Assembly: GCA_010356995.1 (NCBI GenBank)
Contig: ML996703.1
Location: forward strand, 434,001-498,000
Length of the DNA stretch: 64,000 nucleotides
From: Trichodelitschia bisporula
Taxonomy: Eukaryota > Ascomycota > Dothideomycetes > Phaeotrichales > Phaeotrichaceae
Reading direction: 5' to 3'
Positions 10,663 through 21,721 of the stretch are shown piece after piece. Position 1 is the first letter of the stretch; every line of letters begins with the position of its first letter. Below the pieces are notes generated by a model. The model was not told the origin of the DNA and made no database searches. It worked only from the letters and a program-made list of their open reading frames with translations. The position numbers and the translations under genes are program-made.

Positions 10663-12726
10663 ATGTCCACGCAACCGCATACAATTGGCTCCCTGCCGGT
10701 GCCACTCTTTGCCGGGCTCGTAACCACCGGCGTTATCATCGGCCTCCTCATCTTCGGAATTGCATACCGAAAGGTCATACGGGACTTCGGTCTGGCCATG
10801 CTCTACGCGCCTCCTCCTCGGCCGCGCCCGCAGCAAGCAGACCACGCCTCGGTGCAGGAGCTCATAGCGCTGCAAGCGAAGAACCGTGAGCGCATCCAAG
10901 CGCTGGCGACCCTGCTACCAGAAGAGGACATCCGCCGGATCAACCTGCAAGGCCGCTACGGCATGCGTTACGGCCCACAGCACTACCAGGTTGCGGAACC
11001 CCCTACGCCGCGCGTTTGGGAGGAGCTGCGCCCAAACCTTGAAAACGAGCTCCGCGCTGAAGGCTACTCAGAGCCCGCCATTCATGACGCCTCTGTCTTC
11101 CCGAGCAGCATTGCGCCACACGATTCCGCCAGCCAGGTTCCGCCTCGTCCCGAAAAGGCTACGCGCGTGCCTCCAGAGCGCATCCGGCAGTTTCTCAGGG
11201 CTGCCCTCAGTGATCTTATCAGCGAGCAAGACGCTCTGGATGCGCGTTCCGCCGCCGCCGCCGCCGCTACCCGCCACATCCCCATTACGCAGCTCTCTCG
11301 CTCTCTCTCCCGCAGCACGAGCAGCTATGCGCATGTTCCGCCGCACCGTCCGGACAGTTTCTGGCCTCTGGGGCATCCGCAGCAGGACTTGGAGTCGCAG
11401 ACCGGAGGGAGAGGGTTTGACCAACAGGATGCCTACGAGATGCTGGAACTACCCAGACCAGTTACTCATAGCTCGCCCCACCGTGCGGCTTCAGAACGCC
11501 GGCGGGAGCCTTTTCGTCGCATGAACTCCGGCTTCACCCAATATGAACCGCGCCGCCATTCCTCCCACATCGAGGGCGGACTGGCCCCTGGAGAGGGGTT
11601 GTCAGCCAACGATCGCATCAAGATCCATGCAGCATGTATTGCCGAGGAACAACGGCGAAAGGAGCGGGAAGAGGAGAAAGCGAGACTGGATGCTTACGAG
11701 CGCTTGAACATGGAAGCGCGGAAGCGTGCTGGGGAGGAGCTGCGGTTGGAGCGGGAGGAGGTGAAGCGCTATGAGCGAGAAGTGATGAAGGATCAGGAGC
11801 GGGAGGAGAGCATGCATCAAGAACAGAGAGAGATGATGGAACGGGAGGAACGGGAGGAGCAGGATTGGATGGCACGTCCTCCAACCGAGCGTCAGCGCCT
11901 TCCCTCAGTGCGTGAGGACCCTGTGTATGGGTACCCGGAGGCGAACTTTATGCTTGGAGACCCTGAGCTGAGCCCGAACGACGTCCACCCACGCTCGACT
12001 TTCCTTGACAGCGATTCCGAAGACGGCAAAGCGAACGTCCACGAAATGCCCGAACGCGCTCTCCCGACTGAGCCCGCTATGCCTGTCCCTCCCGAGCGGG
12101 CGTACACGGAGTCGGTCTATCCAGAGCCCGGCGAACCCGATTACCCTCCCACTCCGCGCAATCCCGGCTCGGACATCTACAAGAGCTCGACTTACTCAGA
12201 GCTCGTCCGCGAGACCCGCGCTGATCTCGATCGCCAGCCGGCGCCGCGTACTCCCTCACCGCCAGCTGAGCTGACACGCCACCCTACACTGCTCGAAATG
12301 GTGCGTCCGAACCAGAAACCTCGTCGCAAAATCGACCCCATCGACGAGATGCTGGCCGGCCGGATTGAGAGCGGGAGCGACATCACCAGCAACATCATTC
12401 CGCCGTCTAGCATCATGTACTCGCCGCGCAAGACGCTGCCGCCAGCGAAGATCCCGTCAGGTTTCCGTGTTTTGGGCATGGAGGTTGATTCCCAAGTCGG
12501 CATTCCGAAGAACAGTGAGCTTGAGCCGGAGCGGAAGAGAATGAGAGGCCACAAGGTGATGCGCAAGGCGGAGGAAAAGCGCAAGGCGCAGCTGGAGATC
12601 GAAGCGTATGAGACGCAGAAGCGAGCCAAGGCGATGGAACTGCTGGGCTTGAAGCCCACCCCGGGCGCTCCTGAACCGTCATCTGATGGTAGTGGGAGTG
12701 GCAAGGGGAAAGAGCGTGTACCGTAG
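10663..12726 (+). CDS. Single-pass membrane protein with long charged coiled coil
   Basis: An uninterrupted frame of 687 aa. The start at 10663 has a good context (CATCATGTC); an in-frame ATG 21 bases upstream is possible. Residues about 15-37 (LFAGLVTTGVIIGLLIFGIA) form one membrane segment near the N-terminus with no cleavable signal. A Pro-rich stretch and a long disordered region follow. An uninterrupted Glu/Arg-rich helix of about 90 residues (about 320-410) is probably a coiled coil, and the tail is Pro/Ser-rich with another basic helix near the end. No catalytic motif is seen. I do not recognise the family; an organelle- or plasma-membrane anchored scaffold is a guess. It converges with TOK1, with 159 bp between stops. 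Confidence 0.8.
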   Translation: MSTQPHTIGSLPVPLFAGLVTTGVIIGLLIFGIAYRKVIRDFGLAMLYAPPPRPRPQQADHASVQELIALQAKNRERIQALATLLPEEDIRRINLQGRYGMRYGPQHYQVAEPPTPRVWEELRPNLENELRAEGYSEPAIHDASVFPSSIAPHDSASQVPPRPEKATRVPPERIRQFLRAALSDLISEQDALDARSAAAAAATRHIPITQLSRSLSRSTSSYAHVPPHRPDSFWPLGHPQQDLESQTGGRGFDQQDAYEMLELPRPVTHSSPHRAASERRREPFRRMNSGFTQYEPRRHSSHIEGGLAPGEGLSANDRIKIHAACIAEEQRRKEREEEKARLDAYERLNMEARKRAGEELRLEREEVKRYEREVMKDQEREESMHQEQREMMEREEREEQDWMARPPTERQRLPSVREDPVYGYPEANFMLGDPELSPNDVHPRSTFLDSDSEDGKANVHEMPERALPTEPAMPVPPERAYTESVYPEPGEPDYPPTPRNPGSDIYKSSTYSELVRETRADLDRQPAPRTPSPPAELTRHPTLLEMVRPNQKPRRKIDPIDEMLAGRIESGSDITSNIIPPSSIMYSPRKTLPPAKIPSGFRVLGMEVDSQVGIPKNSELEPERKRMRGHKVMRKAEEKRKAQLEIEAYETQKRAKAMELLGLKPTPGAPEPSSDGSGSGKGKERVP

Positions 12727-12885
12727 ATTCGACAGGTGGAGCTGGAGAACGATGTGATATCGAGAGTTTTAGAGAATAGAAATAGAGCTTAGACTAGGAT
12801 ATCCCAACGCCTGTAATGGTATCTGGTAGAACTGAGCCGCTAGGAACGCTCCAAGTGCCAATTTAGAACACAACCGTGTGCCAAA

Positions 12886-15092
12886 TCAATGTTGCTTCTC
12901 CCGCTGGCTTGCTTTGTCATCACTCCCCTTTCTCCCCTTCTGACTCGAAGGCCGGCGCAAGTCCGCGATGGAGATGGGAGGCTTCTCCTTCCTTACCTTT
13001 TGATCGTCCGAGCTCATCTTCCGCAACTCCTTCTCCAGAGTCATCCCCATCCGTTCAAGCAGCCACTCCGCCTCATTCTTCCGACCCATGAGCGGACTCC
13101 GCGTCCCAAGCCAGCTCCACTTCAAATTTTTCGACTCTTCGTCCCCATCCGCCTGTCCCAGATACTCCGAGCGCTTCTGGGTGGAGTCATTATGCACCTC
13201 TCCTGGGGCCGTCCGGTGCAGATCTGGCTTCGCTTCGTCCTGTCCGATGAGCTTCAGAAACCAGGCCCACTCGCTATACGAGTACTTCTTGGGCGGGCGG
13301 GCGTGTATGTCCTTTGCAAGGGTTCTCTGCTCCCGTGCCAGCACATAGTGGTAGAGGTGGATATCACGCTCCAGCGTGTCTCCTCGGTCGCTCGCTTCCT
13401 GAGCGCCGATGAGTTCGTCGATTTCAACCAGTCCAGCCAGACGGTCTAGAGCGTGTTGATGCACGCTGTCATGGCTCTCGTCCTCGGTGCTCTTCGAGGC
13501 ATTCGCCATGAAGCCTGGCGGCTTCTGCACCTCGATGTCACCGTCAGTGGCGGCGTTTTTGGAAAAGCCGTGAAGTGTCGCTTTGAAACGGGACCGAAAT
13601 CCACTTTCATCGGGCAAGATCGTGAGGCTGCCTGCCCAAATGATGAAATTCTCAAATGCTTTGATGACAGTTTCTCCCATGTTTGAGATGAGGACGGTGA
13701 GCGTTGGGACTGCAAGGAGGGACCAGAAGACGAACATGGGCTTGCCAGAGTTCGACATCGGGTATAAGTCGCCGTAGCCGATTGTCAGTAGCGAGGTGTA
13801 CGCAAAGTAGAGAGCTTGAAAATACGACCAGCCCTGCTTTTGCTCTGTCACCCAAAAGATAGCAGCTCCCACCAGCCATAGGCTCATGGCTGCAATACCA
13901 GACCATGTGAGAGCATACCAGCGGCGTTTCTGCATGGCGTAGTCCTGGATCTTGCGCATGGCCAGAAACTCCTGCTCTCGGCGCCGTATCTCGGACAGGT
14001 TGTGCTGCGGGAAGGTGTGTGTGTGAAACCAGCCGATCTTGATTGTTCCCTTGTCATGTTTGATGGATCTAAGAGCCTCCTCCCGTTTCTTCTCCATAAG
14101 GCGCGCCTCCATCTTGTTTTTGCCACGGTCGAGCACCAACGCGCGTATGGAACCGATGACCAAGCCGACGGAAACGATGCCACAGATCGCAAAGGGAAAC
14201 AACAGGGAGCGTCCAAGGTGCGTCTTCGGGGAAAAGTCGGAACCGAGCCCCACAGTCAGAAGCGTAACGTCGGCCCAATACAGGGCATCCAAATACTTCC
14301 ACCCCTCAACAAACTTGAAAACGCAGGCGCCAAGCAGGAGGTACATCAAAAGCATGATGGTTTGCAGCATCAGGGTGCGTTGGCTAACGGTCAACCGAAA
14401 TTCTCTACCGTAATGGCCTTTGTAAGTGCCATAGACGGTGATGACGAGGAGGAAGGAGACGACACAGTAGAGTACCGCAGCGAAGATGGCGTAGTAGTAG
14501 GCTTGAGTAAGGGTATACTTCTCACGAGGATAAAGCCGAAGCGCCGGGCTGTTCCCCGCAACAACAAGCGCGATCAAGAGGGCTGAGCTGAGCAACCATC
14601 CGCCGATCGTAATCGTGTGAGCTATGGCAAAGGGCAAGCGGCGGGCCATCTTCAGCAAGAGAGCCAGATTCGCCGCCAGCGAGAAGAAGAGTGACAGCGC
14701 GTTGATTGCAATTACCCTGGATTTGCTGTCAGTACAAACCGCGACAGAGAATACTCACTAACCATCCTGGGTCCTTAACCGGTTCTCCATGGTTTTCGCT
14801 ACTCCCTTCAGGAATGGAAGCCCTCCATGGCTCTACCAATGCGCATATGCTGAAGGCGTTGGCCATTGGACCGAATGTACCGGCGATCAGGGGACAAGCT
14901 GTGGATGCAAACCACCACCGGCTGTAAGCAGTTAGCACTGGCGCATTAGCTGTAAATGATATCGGCGCCGTAACTTGGGTCAAGGAAGTCCTGTTCAGCC
15001 TCTTCCTCATGTTCCTCTCCAGGCTTGTATGGATCCTTCTCGAGATCCTCTGCGAGCTTGTGGACAGGCGCGTCCACCCCAGGGTCGTTCAT
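12886..15092 (-). CDS. TOK1: TOK1-type outward-rectifier potassium channel
   Basis: Exons 15092..14975, 14937..14763 and 14716..12886 give 707 aa. TOK channels carry eight membrane segments and two pore loops and release K+ across the plasma membrane on depolarisation. Both selectivity filters are visible: TVGLG (about residue 250) and TIGYGD (about 408), each followed by a hydrophobic helix. The N-terminus is acidic and cytosolic; after the last helix comes a long hydrophilic tail with basic and acidic runs. The intron between exons 2 and 3 (GTTAGT donor) is secure. The first intron is less sure: only a 37-nt intron keeps the frame, while the better-looking acceptor at about 14922 would not. 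The junction inside residues 39-45 may therefore be wrong. Confidence 0.93.
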
Positions 15093-16673
15093 GGTGTGTG
15101 TGAGAGGAGTGGTGGACGAAATCGCTGACAGAAAACGGACACAACAAGAGCACTAAAAAGCATAAGGTTAAGGCTAGCGGTGGGGCATTCTAGGTTGTTA
15201 AGATCTGGATCTTCATTCCAGGTTAAAGCATAATCGAGACCACATGGTCTGCCATCTCGTGCACGATGACGACATGGCGGTTCTTGCGAAACAACTGTGG
15301 ACGCGCTTTCCCTGTTAGGTGGCTGGTGGCATTGGTGCATGGATGGCATGAGTGCATGGATGGCTCAGGCCACTTGGCGATACTGGTACACCTTTAACTC
15401 AACTTCATGTTGCTGGCGACCTGCTCTCTGCTGCAAGTTGACTTCTTACGCATTCTTCTCACGCATCCTTCTCATATCATTCTCATGCAATCTGTATTTC
15501 CCTGCTTACACTGGCTTATACGCTTCATAACTACAGAAACGGACAAGAACATGAGGTTATCCTTTCAATGCCGGCTATCTACCTTGCTCGCAATACCATG
15601 GAGCAAGGCAACGCGTCTTTGGTGAACAGAACTTCATTTTCCTCTGATGTACTGGGATCTGTCTGCTGGTGCCCTTTAAGTTCTGTTGCTTTGGTGCAGT
15701 ACCCGTGCAAACATCTGGCCTCCTACTCTCACCTGGCTAGGATACCTTAATGGGGTGCGGGTCGCGATCACCAGCTTACTACGGTACTGCATGCCCGCCG
15801 AAGGTATACACTGGTTTGCAATGTAAGAAGTCGGACGAGGATTTGTGTTTCGTATCGGGCTTGGCTTACGAATCTCATCATGATGCCGATGGGCACTCGT
15901 GGATATGCGGAATACTGGCCGGCTACGGCTGTTCTGGTTCTATGCCGTCTTCTTTTCATCTCTTCCTCCTTTGTTCAAATCGCTTATAGCATCTCGTAGC
16001 CCTTCGGTTGTAAACCGACGTAAGCAGGGCTCGGGCTGAGAGTAATTGCTGTGTCTCAGGGCTCCAATGCTGCGGAGCTTGTGGTGATGGCTGCCCGCCT
16101 GCCGGAGGCTTGGTGAAGCAAGCAGCACGCAGCGGAGGATTTGCCAGCTGTAAGCTCAGAAGCGTATCGTCCCGGAGCAAACACGGCAGTGAGCATTCAC
16201 CACCTCGTACAGCGCCGTACAGTAGCTTGGGTTCACTAGGCGGTTCTGTCTTGATACAAACTGGCCTCATTGCAAAACTCCTCGAGGCTTAACTATTCAA
16301 TTTGCACCTCCAAGTTCCATTGCTCGCCTACCGGCCAGGGCTAGGCGACAAAGCAAGCCGCGGTATCGCGGTACTCCACAGGTCTGGGTGGTTCCTTCCT
16401 CAACTGCTAAGAACTACTCCGTACCTTCCTTCCGTTGATTGATCCCCCCTTTTTCCAGCAGCTTCCAAGAAGCAACACCTTCACTTAAATTCCTTTCTCT
16501 GCCAAATCTCTTCTTTTTCCCTTGCACAACCCTCTAAATCCTCAACTCGCCCACCCCCATTTGCTTCGTCCATCTTCTGCATCGTTCTCCTCTCTATCAA
16601 CAGAAATCCAAGTGGTAAGGCTTCGCAGCCTTTGTCCTCTACAATTCATTTACTAACGTATGACAGCTTCAAA
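15093..16673. other. Intergenic region and 5' leader of the helicase gene
   Basis: About 1.6 kb without a protein gene. Its right end is pyrimidine-rich, as in strongly expressed fungal promoters. A likely 5'-UTR intron lies at 16615-16666 (GTAAGG donor, TTACTAAC branch, GACAG acceptor), eight bases before the helicase ATG. A short direct repeat (TGCATGGATGG) occurs twice near 15338-15364. Confidence 0.55.
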
Positions 16674-18583
<1,910 letters not shown>

Positions 18584-19087
18584 ACGAGCACTCGTCTCTC
18601 AGCCTCAGGATAGCACTCTCACGACAGCAGCTTCTATGATGCCTTACCTCTACTTTGACATATGTCTTTAGTTTCGGGAACTTGCCGCTAGATAGTTTCC
18701 ATTGGCAATGACAGAAACTGAAGCATACATTATGAGTGAATTGTAATGATCTGTTTGGCCTCTTCTAGTCTTTCAAAGCTAAGGCCGTTCGCTGTTCCAG
18801 CGTGATGGAAGGGACCCACGACGAAGCTTTGCCGGTGCCTCACTTCAAACGTCAATTCTCTTGCACTGCTTCCATGTCATTTACACCCCTATAAAGGTCT
18901 ATCGTGCTTCATCGGTGGACGCTCTGACAAGGCAGGTACCACTTGACGTCGTCGCCTTCTCCAGTGACGCTACCTAACTGGTCCGGCCCCGCGCTCCGGC
19001 ATCGGAAGCCATTATACCCAACCTTGCCGAGCTTCTCCCTACTTCCATCCCCAACCCACAGTGCTCAAGGTCCAAAAAAGAAGAAAC
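18584..19087. other. Intergenic region downstream of the helicase gene
   Basis: About 500 bp holding the helicase 3' UTR and the sequence beyond the tRNA terminator. No gene is seen. Confidence 0.5.
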
Positions 19088-19097
19088 AAAAAAAAAA
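19088..19097 (-). terminator. RNA polymerase III terminator (T10)
   Basis: Ten consecutive T residues on the minus strand begin four bases after the tRNA discriminator base. This is a strong Pol III stop and supports a real Pol III transcription unit. Confidence 0.9.
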
Positions 19098-19116
19098 TAT
19101 TGAGAGGAGAGGGGTT

Positions 19117-19174
19117 CTAACAGAGGATGTTAGTATGAGTTTTTGAGGCTCAGAAGATTTCGGTGTAAACTAAC
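19117..19174 (-). other. T-loop insertion with spliceosomal intron signals (58 nt)
   Basis: It sits between G57 and A58 of the tRNA. It begins GTTAGT, carries a perfect TACTAAC branch site eleven bases before its end, and ends in TAG. Length and signals match the mRNA introns of neighbouring genes. Its removal restores the loop TTCGAAC and the B-box sequence GGTTCGAACCC. Confidence 0.85.
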
Positions 19175-19200
19175 CGAACCCTCGCTCTTTCGAACTGCGG

Positions 19201-19214
19201 ATTTGGGCAAGAAG
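19201..19214 (-). other. Ordinary tRNA intron next to the anticodon (14 nt)
   Basis: It lies between positions 37 and 38, the normal place for nuclear tRNA introns cut by the tRNA splicing endonuclease. It contains a CCCAAAT stretch able to pair roughly with the anticodon region, as such introns often do. The exact 3' edge could shift by one base. Confidence 0.8.
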
Positions 19215-19233
19215 CCTAAACACAGCGCCTTAA

Positions 19234-19288
19234 CTGGGAATGGGGGTTAGCGGGGTACAGGGGGCGATTGTTGGAGACAACTGCTTAC
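19234..19288 (-). other. D-loop insertion with spliceosomal intron signals (55 nt)
   Basis: It sits directly after G18-G19 of the D loop. It starts GTAAGC, has a CGCTAAC branch site about 11 bases before its end, and ends CCCAG. Removal joins GAGTGG to TTAAGG, the usual Leu D-loop sequence. Confidence 0.85.
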
Positions 19289-19299
19289 CCACTCGGCCA
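19288..19299 (-). promoter_or_regulatory. Pol III A box of the tRNA gene
   Basis: The A-box consensus (T-R-G-Y-N-N-A-R-N-N-G-G) is matched by TGGCCGAGTGGG. It remains intact because the first intron starts exactly at its end. The B box, in contrast, is split by the T-loop insertion (19175-19180 and 19112-19116). Confidence 0.75.
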
Positions 19300-19306
19300 T
19301 CCTCCC

Positions 19307-19815
19307 AGTGAAGGGTTGATGCCGAAGTTGCAGGGTTTAAAAAATATAACCCCCTGTTGCACTAGATGGAGGGCCGCACGGGAAGGCTTGATGGTTTTGG
19401 CCGTAGATACGTTGTGCAATAGCGACAGAAACTGCCGAAAGGAGCCATCGCAGGTGTGGACTGGCTATCCAGCGGATGCGGGCAGGTGAGAGCGGTGATC
19501 GTGCTCCTGGTCCGGCATCACATCAGGCAGGTCGTCACCCGCACATCCCACCCTTCCCACAAAACACAACAGCCCTACAGTAGCCTGCCATCGTCCCTCC
19601 CGTCAAACGCGGATGGCACCTGCCACCAAACGCAGATGGCACCCGCCACCAGTTTGTTCGGGCCAAGTGCGCAACAGCCAGCCTCGCGGCTACCCGCAGG
19701 ATATCGCTTGTATTGATATAGACCGCCCACGGCGGGCCACGTCACGTCTAGACAACGTGCATATCGACATTGCCAGAGCATTATCTCGTATTTTGCTACT
19801 GCTAGTACTGCTACT
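19307..19815. other. Intergenic region between tRNA and AA5 oxidase gene
   Basis: About 500 bp with no gene seen. A small AT-looped inverted repeat (CAGGGTTT ... AACCCCCTG) lies near 19331-19356. A duplicated phrase (GATGGCACC with GCCACC) near 19611-19645 is a short direct repeat. Confidence 0.45.
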
Positions 19816-21721
19816 ATGAAGCTTTTGCACCTATCCCTCATCTTCCTCGCCCTCCTGCTCTCCGCCCTCGCCAGCACGCCCGAGCATCCCCCCGGTGGTG
19901 CCCCCCCAAACGCCCGCTGCGGCCCCGGCAATGCATGCCGGCTGTCGGAGTGTTGCTCCGCATGGGGCTTCTGCGGGACTACGTATGCTGCTTGTCCCCG
20001 CTGAGCTGCGCCGCTGACGAGCTAGGCCGATGCACTGCGGCGATGGGTGCGTGTCCGGGGCGTGCGAGCGCGCTGCGGGCCCGACAACTTTACCTGCCCC
20101 CACTTCAAGTTCTTCAGCGCCCCCTTCAAGTTCCTCAGTGGCCCCCCCAGGTGAACGATCCGCCTTCGCCACCGCGCCCGGAAGCTTCAACGTCAGTGGC
20201 ACATCCGGCGTGCCTGCGATGCATGCAGCGCTGCTGGCCGACGGGCGGGTGATGTTCCTGGACAAAGTGGAGAACTACACGCAGGTGCGGCTGGCGAGCG
20301 GTGCGTACGCCTACTCCGTCATATACGACCCGGACCGCAACACCGTGGCACCGTTAGCGGTGCGCTCGAACGCCTTTTGCAGCGGGGGCACGTTCCTTGC
20401 AGACGGGACACTGATCAGCGCGGGCGGGAACGATGCGCTGCCGAGTGTGGACCCCACCGTCGGGAACGGGTTCAGCGCAATCCGGTACCTCGCCCCTAAC
20501 GCCCTGGCGGCTGGGTGGACCGAGACCGGAAACAAGCTTGCGAGCGCGCGCTGGTATGCCAGCGTACAGATGCTGAATGACTCGTCCGTGTTCGTGGCGT
20601 CGGGGAGTTTGAATGGTTTGGACAGTGCGGCGCGCGCAAATAACAACCCCACGTACGAGATGCTGGACCCGGCGGGCGTGCCGAGCGGGGTGAATTACGT
20701 GATGGATCTTCTGCAGAGGAATGAGCCGTACTACATGTACCCCTTTGTGCACCTCCTGCTCGACGGCACGCTGTTTGTATTCGTCGCGCGCCAGAGCCAG
20801 ATCTTCGATCCGTACGGAAATCGCGTGCTCAAGGAGCTGCCGGACCTCCCGGGCCTGTTTCGCACGTATCCCAGCACGGGTACGAGCGTGCTGCTCCCTC
20901 TGTCGAGGGCGAATAGTTACTCACCCGAGGTCCTGATCTGCGGCGGGGGAGCTTCGCCAGACATCAACGCGCAGACAGATGCCTCTTGCGGACGTATCCG
21001 GCCGCTCGACGCCACCCCGAGCTGGGAAATGGACCACATGCCGTCGGGCCGAGTGATGGTGGAAGGCGTCCTGCTGCCGGACGGTACAGTACTGTTTCTC
21101 AACGGCGCGGGCCGGGGCGCGCAGGGCTTCGGCTTCGCCAGCGAACCGGCCCTGGCACCACTGATCTACAACCCAACAGCGCCGCTAGGTTCACGCTTCT
21201 CTGTCGGCGCGCCTTCGACCATTCCGCGCATGTACCACAGCGTGGCGCTACTGCTGGCAGACGGGCGAGTGCTGGTGGCGGGTAGTAACCCAGTCGAGCA
21301 GCCGGTGCTGCAGGCGTCGGCGGGCGTCCCATTCCCAACAGAGTTCCGGGTCGAGATCTACACGCCGCCGTACCTGGCGGGCGCAGCGGCGGGGCGGCGG
21401 CCGACGAATATCAGCCTCTCGACTAGTGATCTGTATCCCGCGGGCGACGCATTCGACATCGGCTTTGTTGCGCCACCGGGGGCGAAGGCACTGCGGGTTG
21501 CGCTATGTCACGGCGGCTTCGTGACGCACAGTCTGCACATGGGCCAGCGGGTTGTGATGCTCGACACCGTCGGCTTTGTGCCGGGTGCGAGCGCGCAGAT
21601 GATTACGGTGTCTGGGCCGCCGGGTGCGAATGTTGCGCCGGCGGGGCCATGGTGGGCGTTCGTTGTGGTGGATGGGGTGCCGGGCGTTGGGGTGCCGGTG
21701 AGGGTGTTGCCGGTTCAGTAA
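19816..21721 (+). CDS. Secreted AA5 copper-radical oxidase (glyoxal/galactose oxidase type) with chitin-binding domain
   Basis: Exons 19816-19982 and 20026-21721 (43-nt intron) give 620 aa. Residues 1-19 are a signal peptide. Residues about 34-73 form a hevein-like chitin-binding module (CBM18): Cys pattern CGPGNAC, ECCSAWGFCG, HCGDGC; the intron falls inside this module and its removal restores the Cys spacing. After a Pro/Ser linker comes a seven-bladed Kelch-type propeller and a C-terminal DUF1929 domain. Active-site residues expected for AA5_1 are all present: Cys in NAFCSGG (about 174), Tyr in ARWYAS, the Tyr-His pair in MYHSV, and His in THSLHMGQ. Such enzymes oxidise aldehydes or alcohols to give H2O2. 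The domain may target it to chitin, perhaps the fungus's own wall. The laccase at 2-4 kb could act with it in oxidative lignocellulose attack; that link is inference. Confidence 0.92.

Larger units (their letters stand above)
19101..19306 (-). tRNA. tRNA-Leu(UAG) with three internal insertions
   Basis: On the minus strand four segments, 19306..19289, 19233..19215, 19200..19175 and 19116..19101, join into a 79-nt class II tRNA. The acceptor stem GGGAGGA/TCCTCTC pairs 7 of 7 (one G-U). Positions 8-9 are TG. The D arm has GCC/GGC with A14 and GG18-19. The anticodon stem CTGTG/CGCAG pairs 5 of 5 (one wobble) around loop TTTAGGC with anticodon TAG and G37. The variable arm has 11 nt. The T arm GAGGG/CCCTC is perfect around TTCGAAC, and the discriminator is A73, the Leu identity base. 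None of this works unless the insertions at 19234-19288, 19201-19214 and 19117-19174 are removed. A T10 terminator follows. A standard tRNA search would probably miss it. Confidence 0.9.
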
